From NCBI GenBank assembly GCA_018401615.1, contig JAGYKN010000011.1:1-53333 (forward strand): 53,333 nt of DNA. Reading direction: 5' to 3'. This document shows positions 38,386 through 48,596 of the stretch, in pieces. Position 1 is the stretch's first letter; each line of letters begins with the position of its first letter. Made by a program: the position numbers and the translations under genes. Source of the DNA: Burkholderiaceae bacterium (GTDB taxonomy: Bacteria > Pseudomonadota > Gammaproteobacteria > Burkholderiales > Burkholderiaceae_A). A model generated the notes under the pieces. It saw nothing but the letters and a program-made list of their open reading frames with translations, was not told the DNA's origin and ran no database searches.

Positions 38386-39023
38386 GACCCGTCTCTCTCC
38401 TGTGGTTGCTCCTCACCTGCCTGTTGAGCGCAGCACCAGTGGCTTGGGCTCAGGCGCCAGCGTCGACCCCAAGCATACTCATTTATGGCGACAGTCTTTC
38501 TGCTGCCTATGGCCTGGCAACCAACCAGGGCTGGCCCCATCTCCTTCAAAACCGGCTCGGTAAGAATGGGAACTGGAAGGTCGTCAACCGAAGCCTCTCC
38601 GGTGAGACCACCCATGGTGGTCTTGAGCGACTGCCCAGGGTCCTCGGACAGGTCAGGCCGCGGCTGGTGGTCCTGGCCCTTGGCGCCAACGACGGCCTGA
38701 GGGGCCTCTCGCTCACCCACACGGAGCAGAACCTGCGAGACATGATTCGTCTCTCGAGACAGGCCGGGGCAGATGTCTTGCTCGTGGGAATCGCCGTGCC
38801 CCCGAATTATGGAGCCGACTATGCTGGTCGATTTCAGGCGATCTTCGCGCGACTGGCGCAGGCTGAGAAGACTCGGCTCGTGCCCTTCATGCTCGAGGGC
38901 TTTGGAGACGATCTGCGTTTCTTTCAGGCAGATCGAATCCACCCCAATGCTGCTGCCCAGCCCCGAATGCTTGAGATCATCTGGCAGGTCCTGGGCACCA
39001 TGATAGACCGCGAGAGACCATGA
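38343..39023 (+). CDS. tesA: Arylesterase / lysophospholipase TesA (SGNH hydrolase)
   Basis: A periplasmic SGNH hydrolase with 226 residues as read. The signal peptide is PVSLLWLLLTCLLSAAPVAWA. Block I is YGDSLSAAYG (catalytic Ser), block II NRSLSGETTHGG, block III LALGANDGLRG, and block V DRIHPN (catalytic Asp and His). An internal start at 38364 or 38370 would shorten the leader and reduce the overlap with ybbA. Its stop overlaps the next start (ATGA). Confidence 0.9.
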   Translation: MKPLEWPMQMLVLSRPVSLLWLLLTCLLSAAPVAWAQAPASTPSILIYGDSLSAAYGLATNQGWPHLLQNRLGKNGNWKVVNRSLSGETTHGGLERLPRVLGQVRPRLVVLALGANDGLRGLSLTHTEQNLRDMIRLSRQAGADVLLVGIAVPPNYGADYAGRFQAIFARLAQAEKTRLVPFMLEGFGDDLRFFQADRIHPNAAAQPRMLEIIWQVLGTMIDRERP

Positions 39024-39664
39024 GGCCCCGGGGTCTCGCATGGCATGCAGCCGTTGGCCTTCTGCTCATGGCCGTCATGGCCAGGCCCCTCATGGCCCTC
39101 GACTTCTCAGACATTGCCAGGGAAGGGGAGCTGCGTTTTCTAACGGTCAACCCCGATCCAGAGGCCTATCGCTACGAGGCACGTGTCTTGGTGACCATGC
39201 AAAGCCTAGAGACGGGCCTTGTGGAGTCGGCCACCTGCCATCGTCGACTCGATCCAATTCGCAAGGTCGTGATTGCATTTAATCCGGACCGACTACAGAC
39301 ATTGAGCGTTGCCGAGTTCAGCGGCATCGGGGATGTTCAGATCGAGGGCCACCTGATCACACTGACGGCGGTGGAGCGAGGTGCCTCAATCTGCATCACG
39401 GTCTCCTCTCATGCCCTCGACCTCGGCGAGGCTGGGGTCTGGAGGCTCCATGTCGGTCCGCTGATGCGGCGCTACCTGGATGGTTACCTTCCCATGGCGG
39501 CTCGTCTGACTGTCTCCTGGCCACAGGGGATGTTGGCCGTCTCGTCCGTTGCGCCGGTCTCCCAGCCGGGTTTCATGGTGGCGGTCCACCCCGATGGCGC
39601 CCAGATCGACACGGTCTTTGCTGGTCGATTCACGGGCCATCTTGAACTCTCAAGGCCACAGTAA
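39020..39664 (+). CDS. Exported protein of unknown function
   Basis: A 214-residue protein with a likely signal peptide (AAVGLLLMAVMARPLMA) and a mature domain rich in beta strands (RYEARVLVTMQSLETGLVESATCHRRL...). It is not recognised as a known family. It has few cysteines and no catalytic motif. Coupled to tesA by a four-base overlap, it may act with TesA in the periplasm. The purL promoter lies directly downstream. Confidence 0.6.
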   Translation: MRPRGLAWHAAVGLLLMAVMARPLMALDFSDIAREGELRFLTVNPDPEAYRYEARVLVTMQSLETGLVESATCHRRLDPIRKVVIAFNPDRLQTLSVAEFSGIGDVQIEGHLITLTAVERGASICITVSSHALDLGEAGVWRLHVGPLMRRYLDGYLPMAARLTVSWPQGMLAVSSVAPVSQPGFMVAVHPDGAQIDTVFAGRFTGHLELSRPQ

Positions 39665-39673
39665 CAGCGCCCG

Positions 39674-39679
39674 TATAAT
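39674..39679 (+). promoter_or_regulatory. Consensus -10 box (TATAAT) six bases before the purL ATG
   Basis: A perfect TATAAT ends six bases before ATG 39686. The start of transcription would fall on or very near the start codon, which implies a leaderless or nearly leaderless purL mRNA. No good -35 lies at 17 bases, and no ribosome site separates box and ATG. A chance match or a different start codon are the alternatives. Confidence 0.45.
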
Positions 39680-39685
39680 TTAGGG

Positions 39686-42600
39686 ATGCCCACGCCACGT
39701 TGCCTCCCGGGCGCCTCCGCGCTGTCCGATTTCCGTATGGCACGTCTGACCGACACGCTGCGCAGGGTCGATCCTGCCGCCACCGTGGTCTCAGCCCAAT
39801 GGGCCTATCTGCTCAGACTCAACCCCTCATCGAGCTGGGCCCCTCATGCAGCACCGGTGCCGGAGTTGGTCTCGCAGTTGCTCGACCTCCATTCGGTTGG
39901 CTGGTCGGAGCGACCAAAGGGCTGCACCGAGGTCTGGGTCTTTCCCCGACAGGGCACCCGATCACCCTGGGCCTCAAAGGCCCTTGATATCTTTCGGTCC
40001 TGTGGTGTTGATGACGTGATGCGCCTTGAGCGCGGCATTCGCTACCTGGTCGGTGCACCAGAGGCCTCGCCCCTGTGGCGTTGCGGGGCATTCCATGACC
40101 GCATGGTCGAGTCGATCTCAATTGGCAACGCCCCGGCGCACCTCTTCGAAGATCGGTCCCTCTCCGCCAACACTGCCACTGCAGTGATGCTCGGCGCAGA
40201 CCCGCTTTCGAGCCTCCAGGCTGAGAACCTGCGGCTAGGGCTGGCCCTGTCGCGCGATGAAATCGACTACCTCGCGCAGGCCTACCAACAACTCGATCGT
40301 GATCCCACAGATGTTGAGCTCTTGATGTTTGCCCAGGCCAATTCAGAGCACTGTCGGCACAAGATTTTCAATGCTGGGTTCACGGTCGATGGCGACCCAA
40401 AGGCCATGAGCCTCTTTGAGATGATCCGGCACACCCATGCGGTCACGCCCTCAGGAACGCTCTCGGCCTACTCAGACAATGCGGCAGTCCTGCAGGGTGC
40501 CTCGGTCGCCCTGGCGCGCGGTGTAGAACATGTGCCGGTCAGCCTGGCCCCTACATGTCGAGGGCCACCGTTTTGCACACCGTCTTAAAGGCAGAGACCC
40601 ACAACCACCCAACAGCAATCAGCCCATTCCCGGGTGCAGCAACAGGTGCCGGCGGAGAGATACGAGACGAGGGTGCAACCGGTCGGGGCGCCAAGCCTCG
40701 GGCAGGGCTTACTGGATTTGCCGTCTCAACCATTAGCTTTGATGGGGCTCAGCATGAGCCCTCAAGAATGGCCTCGCCCCTCTCGATCATGATCGAAGGC
40801 CCCCTCGGTGGTGCCGCCTTTAACAATGAGTTTGGCCGACCAAACCTTGCCGGATACTTTCGCAGCTTTGAGCTCGAACATGCCGGTCGGCACTGGGGCT
40901 ATCACAAGCCGATCATGCTTGCGGGCGGCGTTGGTGCCATTGCTGAGGAGCAGGTCCACAAGAAGACGATTCCGGTCGGTGCACTCCTGATTCAACTGGG
41001 TGGTCCGGGCATGCGAATAGGGCTCGGCGGTGGTGCGGCCTCGTCGATTCAGTCGGGCCGAAATGATGCAGAACTCGATTTTGATTCCGTCCAGCGGGGC
41101 AATCCGGAGATGCAACGACGGGCACAGGAGGTCATCGATGCCTGTGTTGCGATGGGCATGGAGAATCCGATTCTCTCCATTCATGATGTCGGTGCTGGTG
41201 GCCTCTCAAATGCATTTCCGGAGCTTGTCCACGGGGCGGGCAGGGGCGGCATCTTCCGGCTCCAAGACATTCCCATCGATGAGGCGGGCCTCTCACCAGC
41301 TGAGATCTGGTGTAACGAGTCTCAGGAGCGATACGTGCTCGCAATAGCAGCCAAGGACATCGATCTCTTTAACGGCCTCTGTGAGCGCGAGCGCTGCCCG
41401 TTCTCGGTTGTGGGGCGCGCCATCGAGGAGGACCGTCTGCAGCTCACCGATCAGCTCGAATCGGGCGGCCAACAGCCCGTGGACCTGCCACTCTCGGTCC
41501 TCCTGGGCAGGCTGCCGAAGATGCATCGTGTGGCGGCGTCTCATCCTCATCCCCCCGGGGAATTTGAGCTCTCTGGCATCGACCTCGCTGTTGCGATTGA
41601 GGCTGTCCTCGGACACCCGACGGTGGGCTCTAAGGAGTTCCTCATCACCATTGGTGATCGCACCGTGGGTGGACTCACATCCCGAGACCAGATGGTGGGG
41701 CCGTGGCAGACGCCGGTCTCCGATGTGGCGGTCTGCCTCTGGGACTTCGAGGGATCATCCGGCCAGGCCTTTGCTGTGGCCGAGCGGGCACCCATCGCCA
41801 TCGTGGACCCAGTCGCCTCTGTTGGCATGGCCCTGGGCGAGGTGCTCACCAACCTATTTGCTGCACCAGTGGCATCACTTCAAGAGGTCAAGCTCTGTGC
41901 CAACTGGATGGCAGCCAGCGGTGAGGCTGGGCAGGATGCTGCCCTCTATGCAGCCGTTGAGGCCCTGGCGATGGACCTCTGTCCGAGGCTTGGTCTGTCT
42001 ATTCCAGTGGGTAAAGACTCCCTGAGCATGAGGGCCCAGTGGCAGCGAGATGACAAGATGGCCTCGGTGGTGTCGCCCGTCTCTCTAAACCTCACAGCTG
42101 TCTCATCGGTTCAGAATGTCTCAGAGACATGGACCCCACTGCTGAGCGATGCGCCCGAGACGGTGCTCATCCTGATCGATCTCGGCCAGGGTCGTCAGCG
42201 CCTCGGGGGTTCTGTCTTTGCCCAGACACAGGGCGTCTTTGGGGGAGATCCCCCAGACCTCGATGCACCCGATCAGCTTGTCATGCTCCTTGACTCGCTC
42301 CAGCGTGCCCGGGCGGCCAATCTCGTCCTCTCATACCACGACCGCTCTGACGGGGGGCTCATTGCATGCCTCTGTGAGATGGCCTTCGCATCTCGTTGTG
42401 GCCTCACCATCAATCTCGACCTCCTAACGGTGGACCCGCATTCGTCCGACTGGGGTGATTTTAAGATCCGCCCTGAGCAGGTTGCGGTCCAGCGCGAGGA
42501 GGCAAGCCTCAGGGCCCTCTTTGCGGAGGAACTCGGCGTGGTGGTCCAGGTTGCACGATCCAGACGGTCCGAGTTCATGGACATTCTCAGGCAGACCGGT

Positions 42601-43656
42601 CTCTCGGCGCATGCGATCGAGGTGGCCTGCCCAAATCCGAGGGATCAGATCGAGATCTACCGAGATGCCAAGCCGATCTTCCAGGCCAGTCGCGCCAAGC
42701 TCCAGCGCGTCTGGTCGCGTATCAGCACAGAGATCTCTCGGCGCAGAGACAACCCCGAGGCTGCCGAGCAGCAAGAGGCTGCCTCTCGTACGAGCCTCAA
42801 TCCCATGGTGGTCGTCATGCCCGCCGGCCTGTCTCGGCAGATCGAATCACCTCCCATCCACCTTGGTAGGCCCAGTCGGGTTGCGATCTTGCGTGAGCAG
42901 GGTGTCAATGGGCATCTCGAGATGGCGGCCGCATTTCGGGCAGCCGGCATGGAGCCTTGGGATGTCCACATGTCCGATCTCGCAGCAGGTCGCATCAGCC
43001 TTGACGGATTCCGAGGCCTTGCTGCCTGCGGTGGTTTTTCCTTCGGCGATGTCTTGGGAGCAGGTCAGGGATGGTCACGATCGATTCTCTACAACGCAAG
43101 GCTGCGAGATCTCTTTCTCGGGTTCTTTCATGACCAGACGTCGTTTGCCCTCGGGGTCTGTAATGGCTGCCAGATGATGTCGGGCCTCTCAGAGCTCATC
43201 CCTGGGGCCCAGGCATGGCCGCGCTTTAGGCGAAATCGGTCTGAGCAGTTTGAGGCGCGACTCTCCTTCGTTGAGGTGGTGCAGTCACCCTCAATCCTCT
43301 TCCAAGACATGGCTGGTGCGAGGCTTCCGGTGGTCGTCTCCCATGGCGAGGGACGGGCCGACTGGGGGGGCAGGTCGGCCGAGCAGCCAGGCCTTGATCA
43401 GGCCCACATGGTGATGCGCTACCTTGACGAGACGGGCCTGCCGACCGAGCGCTATCCCTACAATCCAAACGGTTCGCCAGAGGGTGCCACCGCCTTTACC
43501 AATGACGATGGCCGAGTGACCATTCTCATGCCCCATCCAGAGCGGGTCTTTCGCAATCTCCAGCTCTCCTGGGTGCCGCCAGCCTCTCAGTCTCTTGGCG
43601 AATACTCTGCCTGGATTCAGATATTTCGAAATGCCCATCGCTGGGCCCAGCTCTAA
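39686..43656 (+). CDS. purL: Phosphoribosylformylglycinamidine synthase, one frameshift
   Basis: The large single-chain PurL of proteobacteria (about 1323 residues when repaired), converting FGAR to FGAM in purine synthesis. It has the N-terminal PurS-like part, [27 protein letters not shown], two ATP-grasp-like synthetase halves, and a C-terminal glutaminase with [15 protein letters not shown] (catalytic Cys) and MPHPER. The frame breaks at CCCC 40548-40551. Adding one C gives [12 protein letters not shown] and joins both halves without loss. That pattern points to a homopolymer error. Confidence 0.9.
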
Positions 43657-43673
43657 ATAGGACGGTTTCCAAT

Positions 43674-45290
43674 ATGTTGTCGACTGCAAATATCACGATG
43701 CAATTTGGGGCCAAACCCCTCTTTGAGAATGTCTCGGTCAAGTTCATGGGGGGCCACTGTTTCGGCCTCATTGGCGCCAATGGCTGTGGCAAATCAACGC
43801 TCATGAAGATACTCGGCGGGGATCTTGAGCCCACCGCAGGCTCCGTGATCCATGAGGGCCAGATTCGTCTTGGGAAGTTGAGTCAGGATCAATTCGCATT
43901 CGAGGATCGACGGGTGCTCGATGTCGTGATGATGGGCCATCAGGAGATGTGGGCAGCCATGACCGAGCGTGATGCCATCTATGCCAATCCAGATGCCACC
44001 GATGAGGACTACATGCGGGCGGCTGAGCTCGAGGCCCAGTTTGCGGAGTTCGATGGCTACACCGCAGAGGCTCGGGCCGGCGAGATCCTCCATGGGGCGG
44101 GCATTGCAACCGAGCAACACCATGGGCCCATGCGAGAGATTGCGCCAGGCTGGAAGCTGCGTGTCCTGCTTGCGCAGGCGCTCTTTTCTGACCCCGATAT
44201 CCTCCTGCTCGACGAGCCCACCAACAACCTCGACATCGACACGATCCGCTGGCTTGAGGATCTCCTCAACGACCGTCAGTCAACCATGATCATCATCTCC
44301 CACGACCGCCACTTTCTAAATGCGGTCTGCACGCACATGGCCGATGTCGATTACGGGGAGGTTCGAATCTACCCCGGTAACTACGACGACTACATGCTGG
44401 CGGCCACAGAGTCTCGGGCTCGGCTCATGTCTGCCAACGCCAAGGGCAAGGAGCGGGTCTCGGAATTGCAAGAGTTTGTTCGACGCTTTGCAGCCAATAA
44501 ATCCAAGGCCAAACAGGCGACGTCTCGCCGCAGACTCATCGATAAGATTCAGGCCGACGCCGTCGAGGTCCGGCCGTCGTCTCGCCAGAATCCATTCATC
44601 CGATTCGAGCAGGCCAAGCAACTCTATCGACAGGCGATCCACCTCCAGAGTGTCACCAAGGTATTCGATGGCCAGGCTGTTCTAAAGAAGGTCTCTCTCA
44701 TGGTTGAGGCTGGTGAGAAGATCGCCATCATTGGCCCCAATGGTGCGGGAAAGTCCACCCTGGTCAAGGTCATGGTGGGTGAGGCCCGTGGCGGTTATGC
44801 GGCAGATGATGGCCTGGTCAAGTGGGCCGAGAATGCCCAGGTTGGCTACATGGCCCAGGATGTCTATCCCGAGTTTGAGATGCAGTTGAGTCTCACCGAT
44901 TGGATCGCGCGGTTTGCCCAGGAGGGTGACGATGACCAGGCGATTCGCTCCGTCCTGGGTCGGCTGCTCTTCTCGGGAGATGAGGTCCAAAAACCCGTGG
45001 AGGTCCTCTCCGGCGGCGAGAAACATCGCATGTCTTTTGGGCGCCTGATGCTCGAGCGCACCAATGTGCTCATCATGGACGAGCCCACCAACCACCTGGA
45101 CATGGAATCCATCGAATCGCTTCAGTTGGCCCTTGAGAAATACCAGGGCACGCTCTTCTTGGTCTCCCACGACAGGGAGTTTGTCAATGCGGTGGCATCC
45201 CGAATCTGGGCGCTACGAGGGGACGGAACGGTGCTGGACTTCAAGGGGAGTTACGATGAGTACCTCACCAGTCAGGGAGTGGAGGCATAG
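43674..45290 (+). CDS. ABC-F ATPase, YbiT-like
   Basis: A 538-residue ABC-F protein without membrane segments; members bind the ribosome and help resolve stalled translation. It has two ATPase domains with Walker [10 protein letters not shown] and GPNGAGKST, and Walker B DEPTNNLD and DEPTNHLD. A linker around residues 245-300 ([21 protein letters not shown]) is typical of the YbiT/EttA groups. The N-terminus [12 protein letters not shown] fits YbiT. It starts 18 bases after purL. Confidence 0.9.
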   Translation: MLSTANITMQFGAKPLFENVSVKFMGGHCFGLIGANGCGKSTLMKILGGDLEPTAGSVIHEGQIRLGKLSQDQFAFEDRRVLDVVMMGHQEMWAAMTERDAIYANPDATDEDYMRAAELEAQFAEFDGYTAEARAGEILHGAGIATEQHHGPMREIAPGWKLRVLLAQALFSDPDILLLDEPTNNLDIDTIRWLEDLLNDRQSTMIIISHDRHFLNAVCTHMADVDYGEVRIYPGNYDDYMLAATESRARLMSANAKGKERVSELQEFVRRFAANKSKAKQATSRRRLIDKIQADAVEVRPSSRQNPFIRFEQAKQLYRQAIHLQSVTKVFDGQAVLKKVSLMVEAGEKIAIIGPNGAGKSTLVKVMVGEARGGYAADDGLVKWAENAQVGYMAQDVYPEFEMQLSLTDWIARFAQEGDDDQAIRSVLGRLLFSGDEVQKPVEVLSGGEKHRMSFGRLMLERTNVLIMDEPTNHLDMESIESLQLALEKYQGTLFLVSHDREFVNAVASRIWALRGDGTVLDFKGSYDEYLTSQGVEA

Positions 45291-45295
45291 GGCAG

Positions 45296-45892
45296 ATGGA
45301 GCAAGTCACTGGCATCATTCTCGCGGGCGGTCGCGGCAGCCGCATGGGAGGCGTGGACAAGGGCCTCGAGCGTTTTCAGGGTCAGCCCCTGGCCTTTCGG
45401 GCCATGATGCGGTTGGTGCCGCAGGTCGCTGATGTCCTCATCAACGCAAACCGAAACATCGGCGTCTACGAGGGGTTTGGCGTCACCGTGCTGCCCGATC
45501 CAATCGAGGGCTACCAGGGCCCGCTGGCCGGGATGCTCTCAGGCCTGCCCTACTGCGAGACTGACTTCCTTCAGGCCATTCCATGCGATGTCCCAAACTT
45601 CCCCACCGACCTGGTGGCCCGCCTCCATGCCGGCCTGGTGGCCTCGGGTCTGCCGCTTGCGTATCCTGTCACCATCGAGGCCGACGGTTCCCGCCAGCCC
45701 CATCCAGTCTTTCTGCTGATGCGCGGGGAGGTCCACGATAGCCTCCTCGTCTACCTACAGCAGGGCGGCCGCAAGATTGATCGATGGACTTCTGACCTCG
45801 GTGCGGCGGAGGTCATCTTCCCAGATGGAGCGGCCTTCATGAATGCAAACACCGTCGAGGAGCTTCGGGCCCTCGAGGCTCCCCCCTCTTAA
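45296..45892 (+). CDS. mobA: Molybdenum cofactor guanylyltransferase
   Basis: Adds GMP to molybdopterin to make MGD-type cofactor. The 198 residues have the nucleotide-binding motif ILAGGRGSRMGGVDKGL, DPIEGYQGPLAGM, AIPCDVPNFP and the C-terminal ANTVEEL. It starts 6 bases after the ABC-F gene and is followed by moeA. MGD cofactor is used by formate dehydrogenase, whereas SoxC uses a simpler form. Confidence 0.95.
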   Translation: MEQVTGIILAGGRGSRMGGVDKGLERFQGQPLAFRAMMRLVPQVADVLINANRNIGVYEGFGVTVLPDPIEGYQGPLAGMLSGLPYCETDFLQAIPCDVPNFPTDLVARLHAGLVASGLPLAYPVTIEADGSRQPHPVFLLMRGEVHDSLLVYLQQGGRKIDRWTSDLGAAEVIFPDGAAFMNANTVEELRALEAPPS

Positions 45893-45905
45893 GGTTGAAA
45901 TCTCC

Positions 45906-47216
45906 TTGTCAGCCCTGATCAATCTTGATGAGATCGTGTCGTGCGTGACCGGCTACGACCCGGACGCCCTGCGTGTTGAGAAGGCCCTTGAGGTCATCGA
46001 TGGCCTCTGTCGCTCAGGCATGGGGGAGCGGCCCCACGAGAGGGTGGCGGTTCGGGCCGCCCTTGGCCGTGTGCTCGCCCAGGATCTGGTCTCGCCAATC
46101 GATGTGCCGAGCCACGACAATGCTGCAATGGACGGCTATGCCTTTGATGGATCGGTCTTGGGCGGGGCGCCCACGGTCTCATTGGGCATTCATGGCGAAG
46201 CCTTCGCCGGCCGAGTCTTTGAGGGCGAGTGCCCCGCGGGCCGATGCGTGAGGGTGATGACCGGGGCGGTCATGCCGGCGGGCTGCGACTCCGTGATTCC
46301 CCAGGAATTCACAGAGCGAACGGGCGACACCATTGAGTTTCTATCCCGCGCTGTTCGGCCCGGTGACAACCGACGCCGTCGGGGAGAAGATCTGACCGCG
46401 GGTCGCGCGGCACTGCGGGCGGGGCGGATCATTCGTGCGGCGGACCTCGGCCTTGCTGCATCGCTTGGGTTCGCTGAACTCTCAGTCCATCAGCGGGTCC
46501 GGGTCGCTTTTTTTTCAACCGGGGATGAACTCCGATCGGTGGGTGAACCCCTCGAGACGGGATGCGTATACGACAGCAACCGCTACACCCTCTATGGCAT
46601 GTTGGCTCGTCTCGGCATCGAGCTCATCGACATGGGCGTGATTCCCGATGAGCCCGTGGCACTCGAGCGCGCATTCAGGCAGGCAGCCGGATGCGCCGAT
46701 GCCATCGTGACCTCTGGTGGTGTCTCTGTTGGTGAGGCCGACTTCATCAAGGCGATGATGGCCAAGCTTGGGGACGTCACCTTCTGGAGGATCGCCATGC
46801 GGCCGGGCAGGCCGATGGCCTTTGGTCGCATCTGGTCTGGGGATCGGGTGGGCGAGGGCGACTCTGCCGTGCTCTTTGGCTTGCCGGGCAATCCCGTCGC
46901 AGTCATGGTGACCTTCTATATTTTTGTTCGGCATGGGCTCCTGACCCTCATGGGTTCGCAGGCCGAGGGCATCATGCCCCTCTACGCCCGGGCTGCCGAG
47001 GAGATTCCAAAAAAACCCGGCCGAACGGAGTACCGCCGGGGGGTAACCTTTCAGGACACCGACGGCACGATCTGCGTTCGGACCACAGGTGGTCAGGGCT
47101 CGGGCATCTTGCGCTCAATGAGTGATGCAAACTGCCTGGTGGTGCTCGACCACGACACCAGCCTCACGAAGCTGGGTGACCTGACAAAGGTGATTCCCTT
47201 CGATGGCCTTGTCTAG
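45906..47216 (+). CDS. moeA: Molybdopterin molybdenumtransferase
   Basis: Inserts molybdate into adenylylated molybdopterin. The protein has 436 residues from TTG 45906. Visible are SCVTGYDPDAL near the start, VPSHDNAAMDGYAF, SGGVSVGEADF and LPGNPVAVMV, with domain IV to the end. An ATG at 45843 would overlap mobA by 50 bases and adds residues not typical of the family, so TTG is preferred, though not certain. Its stop shares CTAG with the stop of the convergent ABC gene. Confidence 0.93.
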   Translation: MSALINLDEIVSCVTGYDPDALRVEKALEVIDGLCRSGMGERPHERVAVRAALGRVLAQDLVSPIDVPSHDNAAMDGYAFDGSVLGGAPTVSLGIHGEAFAGRVFEGECPAGRCVRVMTGAVMPAGCDSVIPQEFTERTGDTIEFLSRAVRPGDNRRRRGEDLTAGRAALRAGRIIRAADLGLAASLGFAELSVHQRVRVAFFSTGDELRSVGEPLETGCVYDSNRYTLYGMLARLGIELIDMGVIPDEPVALERAFRQAAGCADAIVTSGGVSVGEADFIKAMMAKLGDVTFWRIAMRPGRPMAFGRIWSGDRVGEGDSAVLFGLPGNPVAVMVTFYIFVRHGLLTLMGSQAEGIMPLYARAAEEIPKKPGRTEYRRGVTFQDTDGTICVRTTGGQGSGILRSMSDANCLVVLDHDTSLTKLGDLTKVIPFDGLV

Positions 47217-47854
47217 CCCATCAGCTGATCCGACACCACGAGCCCTCCCTCAAGCGTCAAGACCCGCCTGGCGAGTCGGCTGACTTGCGATGACTGATGG
47301 GTCGTAAAGATGAGCGTCCTCAAATGGCCCTGATCACTCGGCGCCCCGATGAACGACTCAATCAGTTCCTCTAGGAGTTGAGTCGAGTCAGTGTCGAGGC
47401 TGGCCGTGGCCTCATCGAGCAGGAGAATCGACGGCTCAGCCAACAGGGCCTTTGCAATGGCAAGGCGCTGCCGCTGTCCGGCCGAGAGGCTCGTGGCGGG
47501 TTGATCTGCGTGGTCTGAGAGGCCCACACGACTGAGCCAATGGCCCGCGATGTCGCCGGCATCTGCCCAGCGGTGGCCCGCAAACCAGGCCGCCAGCTGG
47601 AGATTTCGACGGCCTGAGAGGCGCAGGGGATCAGGCTGTTGGAAGACCATTCGAGCCCTCAGTGCACCTGAGCGTGAGACTGCAGACCTTGATTCGGGCA
47701 GCAACCCATGGAGCGCCCGCAGGAGGGTCGTCTTTCCGCTGCCATTTGCACCCACAAGGGCCGTCGGGATGCCTGCCTCGATCTCCAGGTCCGGCACACT
47801 CAAGATGAGCACGCCCTCTCGGCTCACCTGCAGGCCTCGGATGACGATGCTCAT
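47213..47854 (-). CDS. tupC: ABC transporter ATPase, tungstate/molybdate type
   Basis: A 213-residue ATPase with Walker A GANGSGKTT, signature SLSAGQRQRLAIAKALL and Walker B ILLLDEATASLD. The start ATG 47854 overlaps the permease stop (ATGA); a longer frame to 47878 was rejected. Together with the permease it resembles the TupBC tungstate importer. The substrate-binding TupA is not in the window, so identity as tungstate or molybdate importer is an inference from context. Confidence 0.85.
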   Translation of the reverse strand: MSIVIRGLQVSREGVLILSVPDLEIEAGIPTALVGANGSGKTTLLRALHGLLPESRSAVSRSGALRARMVFQQPDPLRLSGRRNLQLAAWFAGHRWADAGDIAGHWLSRVGLSDHADQPATSLSAGQRQRLAIAKALLAEPSILLLDEATASLDTDSTQLLEELIESFIGAPSDQGHLRTLIFTTHQSSQVSRLARRVLTLEGGLVVSDQLMG

Positions 47855-48546
47855 CGGGATCTCATCTGCGCAATCCAAGCCACCAGGCAGTTGAGCAGCA
47901 GCACGACCAGCAGGAGGACGATGCCCAGGCCTATGGCCAGGGAGAGGTCGCCCTTGCTGGTCTCCAGGGCGATGGCGGTTGTCATCACCCTTGTGAAGCC
48001 GTCGATGTTCCCCCCCACCATCATCACGGTGCCCACCTCCGCGATGGCCCGACCAAAGCAGGTGATGACCATGGTGATGAGGGTGTGCCGCTCATGCACC
48101 AAGAGGAGTGAGGGACGCCAGAGGGCGTTTGCACCCATGGACCGCAGGCTCTCGCCAAGCCGATTGTCTGCGTCTTCGATGGTCTGACGGGTCATGGTGG
48201 CGGCCAGCGGAAAGACGAGGATCGTCTGGGCAAAGACCATCGCCTGGACTGAAAAGAGCCAGCCGAGTGATCCGAGTGGCCCCGAGCGCGAGAGCAGGAG
48301 ATAGGCGATCAGCCCCACCACAACCGCTGGGATGGCGACATAGGTGTTGAGCAAGAGGAGCAGGATCGGGCGCCCCCTGAAATGGGTTGTTCCCAACCAG
48401 GCTCCGAAGGCTGCTCCCGCCAGACAGGCAAAGACACTCGCAAGCAGGCTGACGTGGAGCGATCGGCCGACAATGTTGAGCAGGGTTGGATCTGCAGCGA
48501 CAACAAGGTCAATTGCAATCCAGAGGCTTTCGCTGAGGCTATCCAT
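47851..48546 (-). CDS. tupB: ABC transporter permease, tungstate/molybdate type
   Basis: A 231-residue permease with five or six membrane helices. It has the family motif AIPAVVVGLIAYLLLSRSGPLG and the EAA-like loop SLRSMGANALWRPSLLLVHERHTLIT, followed by GRAIAEVGTVMMVGGNIDG, which matches TupB. Start ATG 48546 was chosen over an upstream frame extending to 48660. It faces the divergent ModE-like regulator across 50 bases. Confidence 0.87.
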   Translation of the reverse strand: MDSLSESLWIAIDLVVAADPTLLNIVGRSLHVSLLASVFACLAGAAFGAWLGTTHFRGRPILLLLLNTYVAIPAVVVGLIAYLLLSRSGPLGSLGWLFSVQAMVFAQTILVFPLAATMTRQTIEDADNRLGESLRSMGANALWRPSLLLVHERHTLITMVITCFGRAIAEVGTVMMVGGNIDGFTRVMTTAIALETSKGDLSLAIGLGIVLLLVVLLLNCLVAWIAQMRSR

Positions 48547-48596
48547 GGGTCCGCGTATGCTAGGGGCCTCTGCGGCATTTGGCGATATAAACAACC

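Noticed and set aside
40530-40560. Genuine split of PurL into two subunits
   Set aside because: The homopolymer-based single-base repair gives continuous conserved sequence; PurQ/PurS-type splitting occurs at other positions.
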